Origin: an uncultured Comamonadaceae bacterium
Lineage (GTDB): Bacteria > Pseudomonadota > Gammaproteobacteria > Burkholderiales > Burkholderiaceae
DNA length: 7,074 bases
Direction: 5' to 3'
Assembly: GCA_946482595.1 (NCBI GenBank)
Contig: CAMLSD010000161.1
Span: forward strand, 1-7,074
A program made the translations under genes and the position numbers. Position 1 is the first letter of the stretch; every line of letters starts with the position of its first letter. The notes under the pieces are model-generated. The model was not told the DNA's origin. It saw only the letters and a list, made by a program, of their open reading frames with translations, and searched no databases. This document shows, one piece after another, positions 6,471 to 7,074 of the stretch.

Positions 6471-7074
6471 ATGATCACCCAGACCGAAATTGCCCAACGT
6501 GTGGTGGAGGCCATCCTGGCCCAGAAGCTTGCGCCCGGCGAGCGGCTGGGCGAGCAGGAGCTGGCCGATGTCTATGGCGTGAGCCGCACCCTGGTGCGCG
6601 AGGCCCTGATGCAGTTGCAGGCGCGCGGTTTTGTCGAGGTGCGCACGCGCAAGGGCTGGTACGTCGTCGAGCCGTCCATCGACGAGGCCCGCGATGCGTT
6701 TGCGGCCCGGCGGGCGGTGGAGTCGGGCATGCTGCGCAACGTCGTGCCCGACGAACCGGGCCGGCCGCTGCAGGCGGTGGTGCGTCGCCTGCGCGATCAC
6801 GTCGCCCAGGAGCGCGAGGCCATCGAAGGCGCCGACCCGGCGACCCGGGCCTTCCTGCTGGCGGATTTCCATGTCTGCCTCGCCGAGTGCCTGGGGCATC
6901 GGGTGCTGGCCGACATGCTGCGCGACCTGACCGCGCGAACCATGCTGGTGGCCACCTTGTACCAGTCCACCCACGATGCGCGGCAGTCCTGTGCGGAGCA
7001 CGCCGAGATCGTCTCGGCACTCGATGCCGGTCGCATCGACGAGGCCGAGCGTCTGATGCTGGCCCACATCGGGC
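6471..7074 (+). CDS. GntR-family regulator, FadR/FCD subfamily, cut at the right edge
   Basis: 201 residues are visible and the frame is open at the window end; probably only a few to some tens of residues are missing. The N-terminal winged helix covers about residues 5-67 (LAPGERLGEQELADVYGVSRTLVREAL, then a GWYVVEP wing), followed by an all-helical FCD ligand-binding domain from about 73. Three FCD histidines are present: H134, H177 and H199. The aspartate normally four residues before the first histidine is L130 here, with D132 nearer. Members repress or activate carboxylate-use genes and release DNA on binding an organic acid. It follows the dctA-like gene by 46 bp on the same strand, so it may be co-transcribed or have its own promoter, and it is the likely reader of the 5045-5058 site. 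ATG 6471 is chosen because the winged helix begins directly after it and no other ATG or GTG lies between it and the dctA stop. Confidence 0.88.
   Translation, partial: MITQTEIAQRVVEAILAQKLAPGERLGEQELADVYGVSRTLVREALMQLQARGFVEVRTRKGWYVVEPSIDEARDAFAARRAVESGMLRNVVPDEPGRPLQAVVRRLRDHVAQEREAIEGADPATRAFLLADFHVCLAECLGHRVLADMLRDLTARTMLVATLYQSTHDARQSCAEHAEIVSALDAGRIDEAERLMLAHIG

Noticed and set aside
5084..6514. Long open frame (476 codons) on the minus strand opposite the dctA-like gene
   Set aside because: Its translation is rich in His, Gln, Asp and Glu without domain order, as expected from the reverse complement of a GC-rich membrane-protein gene. The + strand protein is a clear family member.

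Overview
The window is about 7 kb of GC-rich (roughly two-thirds G+C), densely coding bacterial chromosome. Codon use and the gene families (DUF808 membrane protein, DUF2917-like protein, MocR regulator, lone Liv-type binding protein, DctA-like carrier, GntR/FCD regulator) point to a betaproteobacterium, most likely Burkholderiales. That assignment is inferred from the look of the proteins, not from a marker gene. I see no rRNA, tRNA, CRISPR array, insertion sequence or phage gene.

Left part (1-2109). The 3' end of a DUF808/YedI-type membrane protein gene on the + strand converges on a minus-strand pair: a DUF2917-like small protein followed 55 bp later by a PLP-dependent serine/threonine dehydratase. 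The pair is probably one operon read leftward from a divergent promoter region at 1935-2109.

Middle (2110-4718). A MocR-type regulator (GntR winged helix fused to an aminotransferase-fold domain) is read rightward from the same divergent region, so it is the obvious candidate regulator of the dehydratase operon. Its 3' end runs 64 bp into the 3' end of the convergent gene for a periplasmic Liv-type solute-binding protein with a twin-arginine signal. No permease or ATPase genes accompany that binding protein here.

Right part (4719-7074). A 380-bp divergent intergenic region separates the binding-protein gene from a DctA-like dicarboxylate symporter gene. This spacer holds several inverted and direct repeats. 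One of them, a near-palindrome about 40 bp before the dctA start, resembles operators of GntR/FCD regulators. The gene right after dctA encodes exactly such a regulator, cut by the window edge. It starts without a Shine-Dalgarno and just after a -10-like hexamer, so it may be leaderless.

Reading it together, the window shows two small regulator-plus-target modules: MocR with an amino-acid dehydratase, and GntR/FCD with a carboxylate carrier and perhaps the binding protein. Each family is known. I found no strong evidence of a wholly new system. The points most worth a second look are the regulatory repeats, the MocR-dehydratase linkage, the altered substrate-site residues of the DctA-like protein, and a nine-G run inside its gene.
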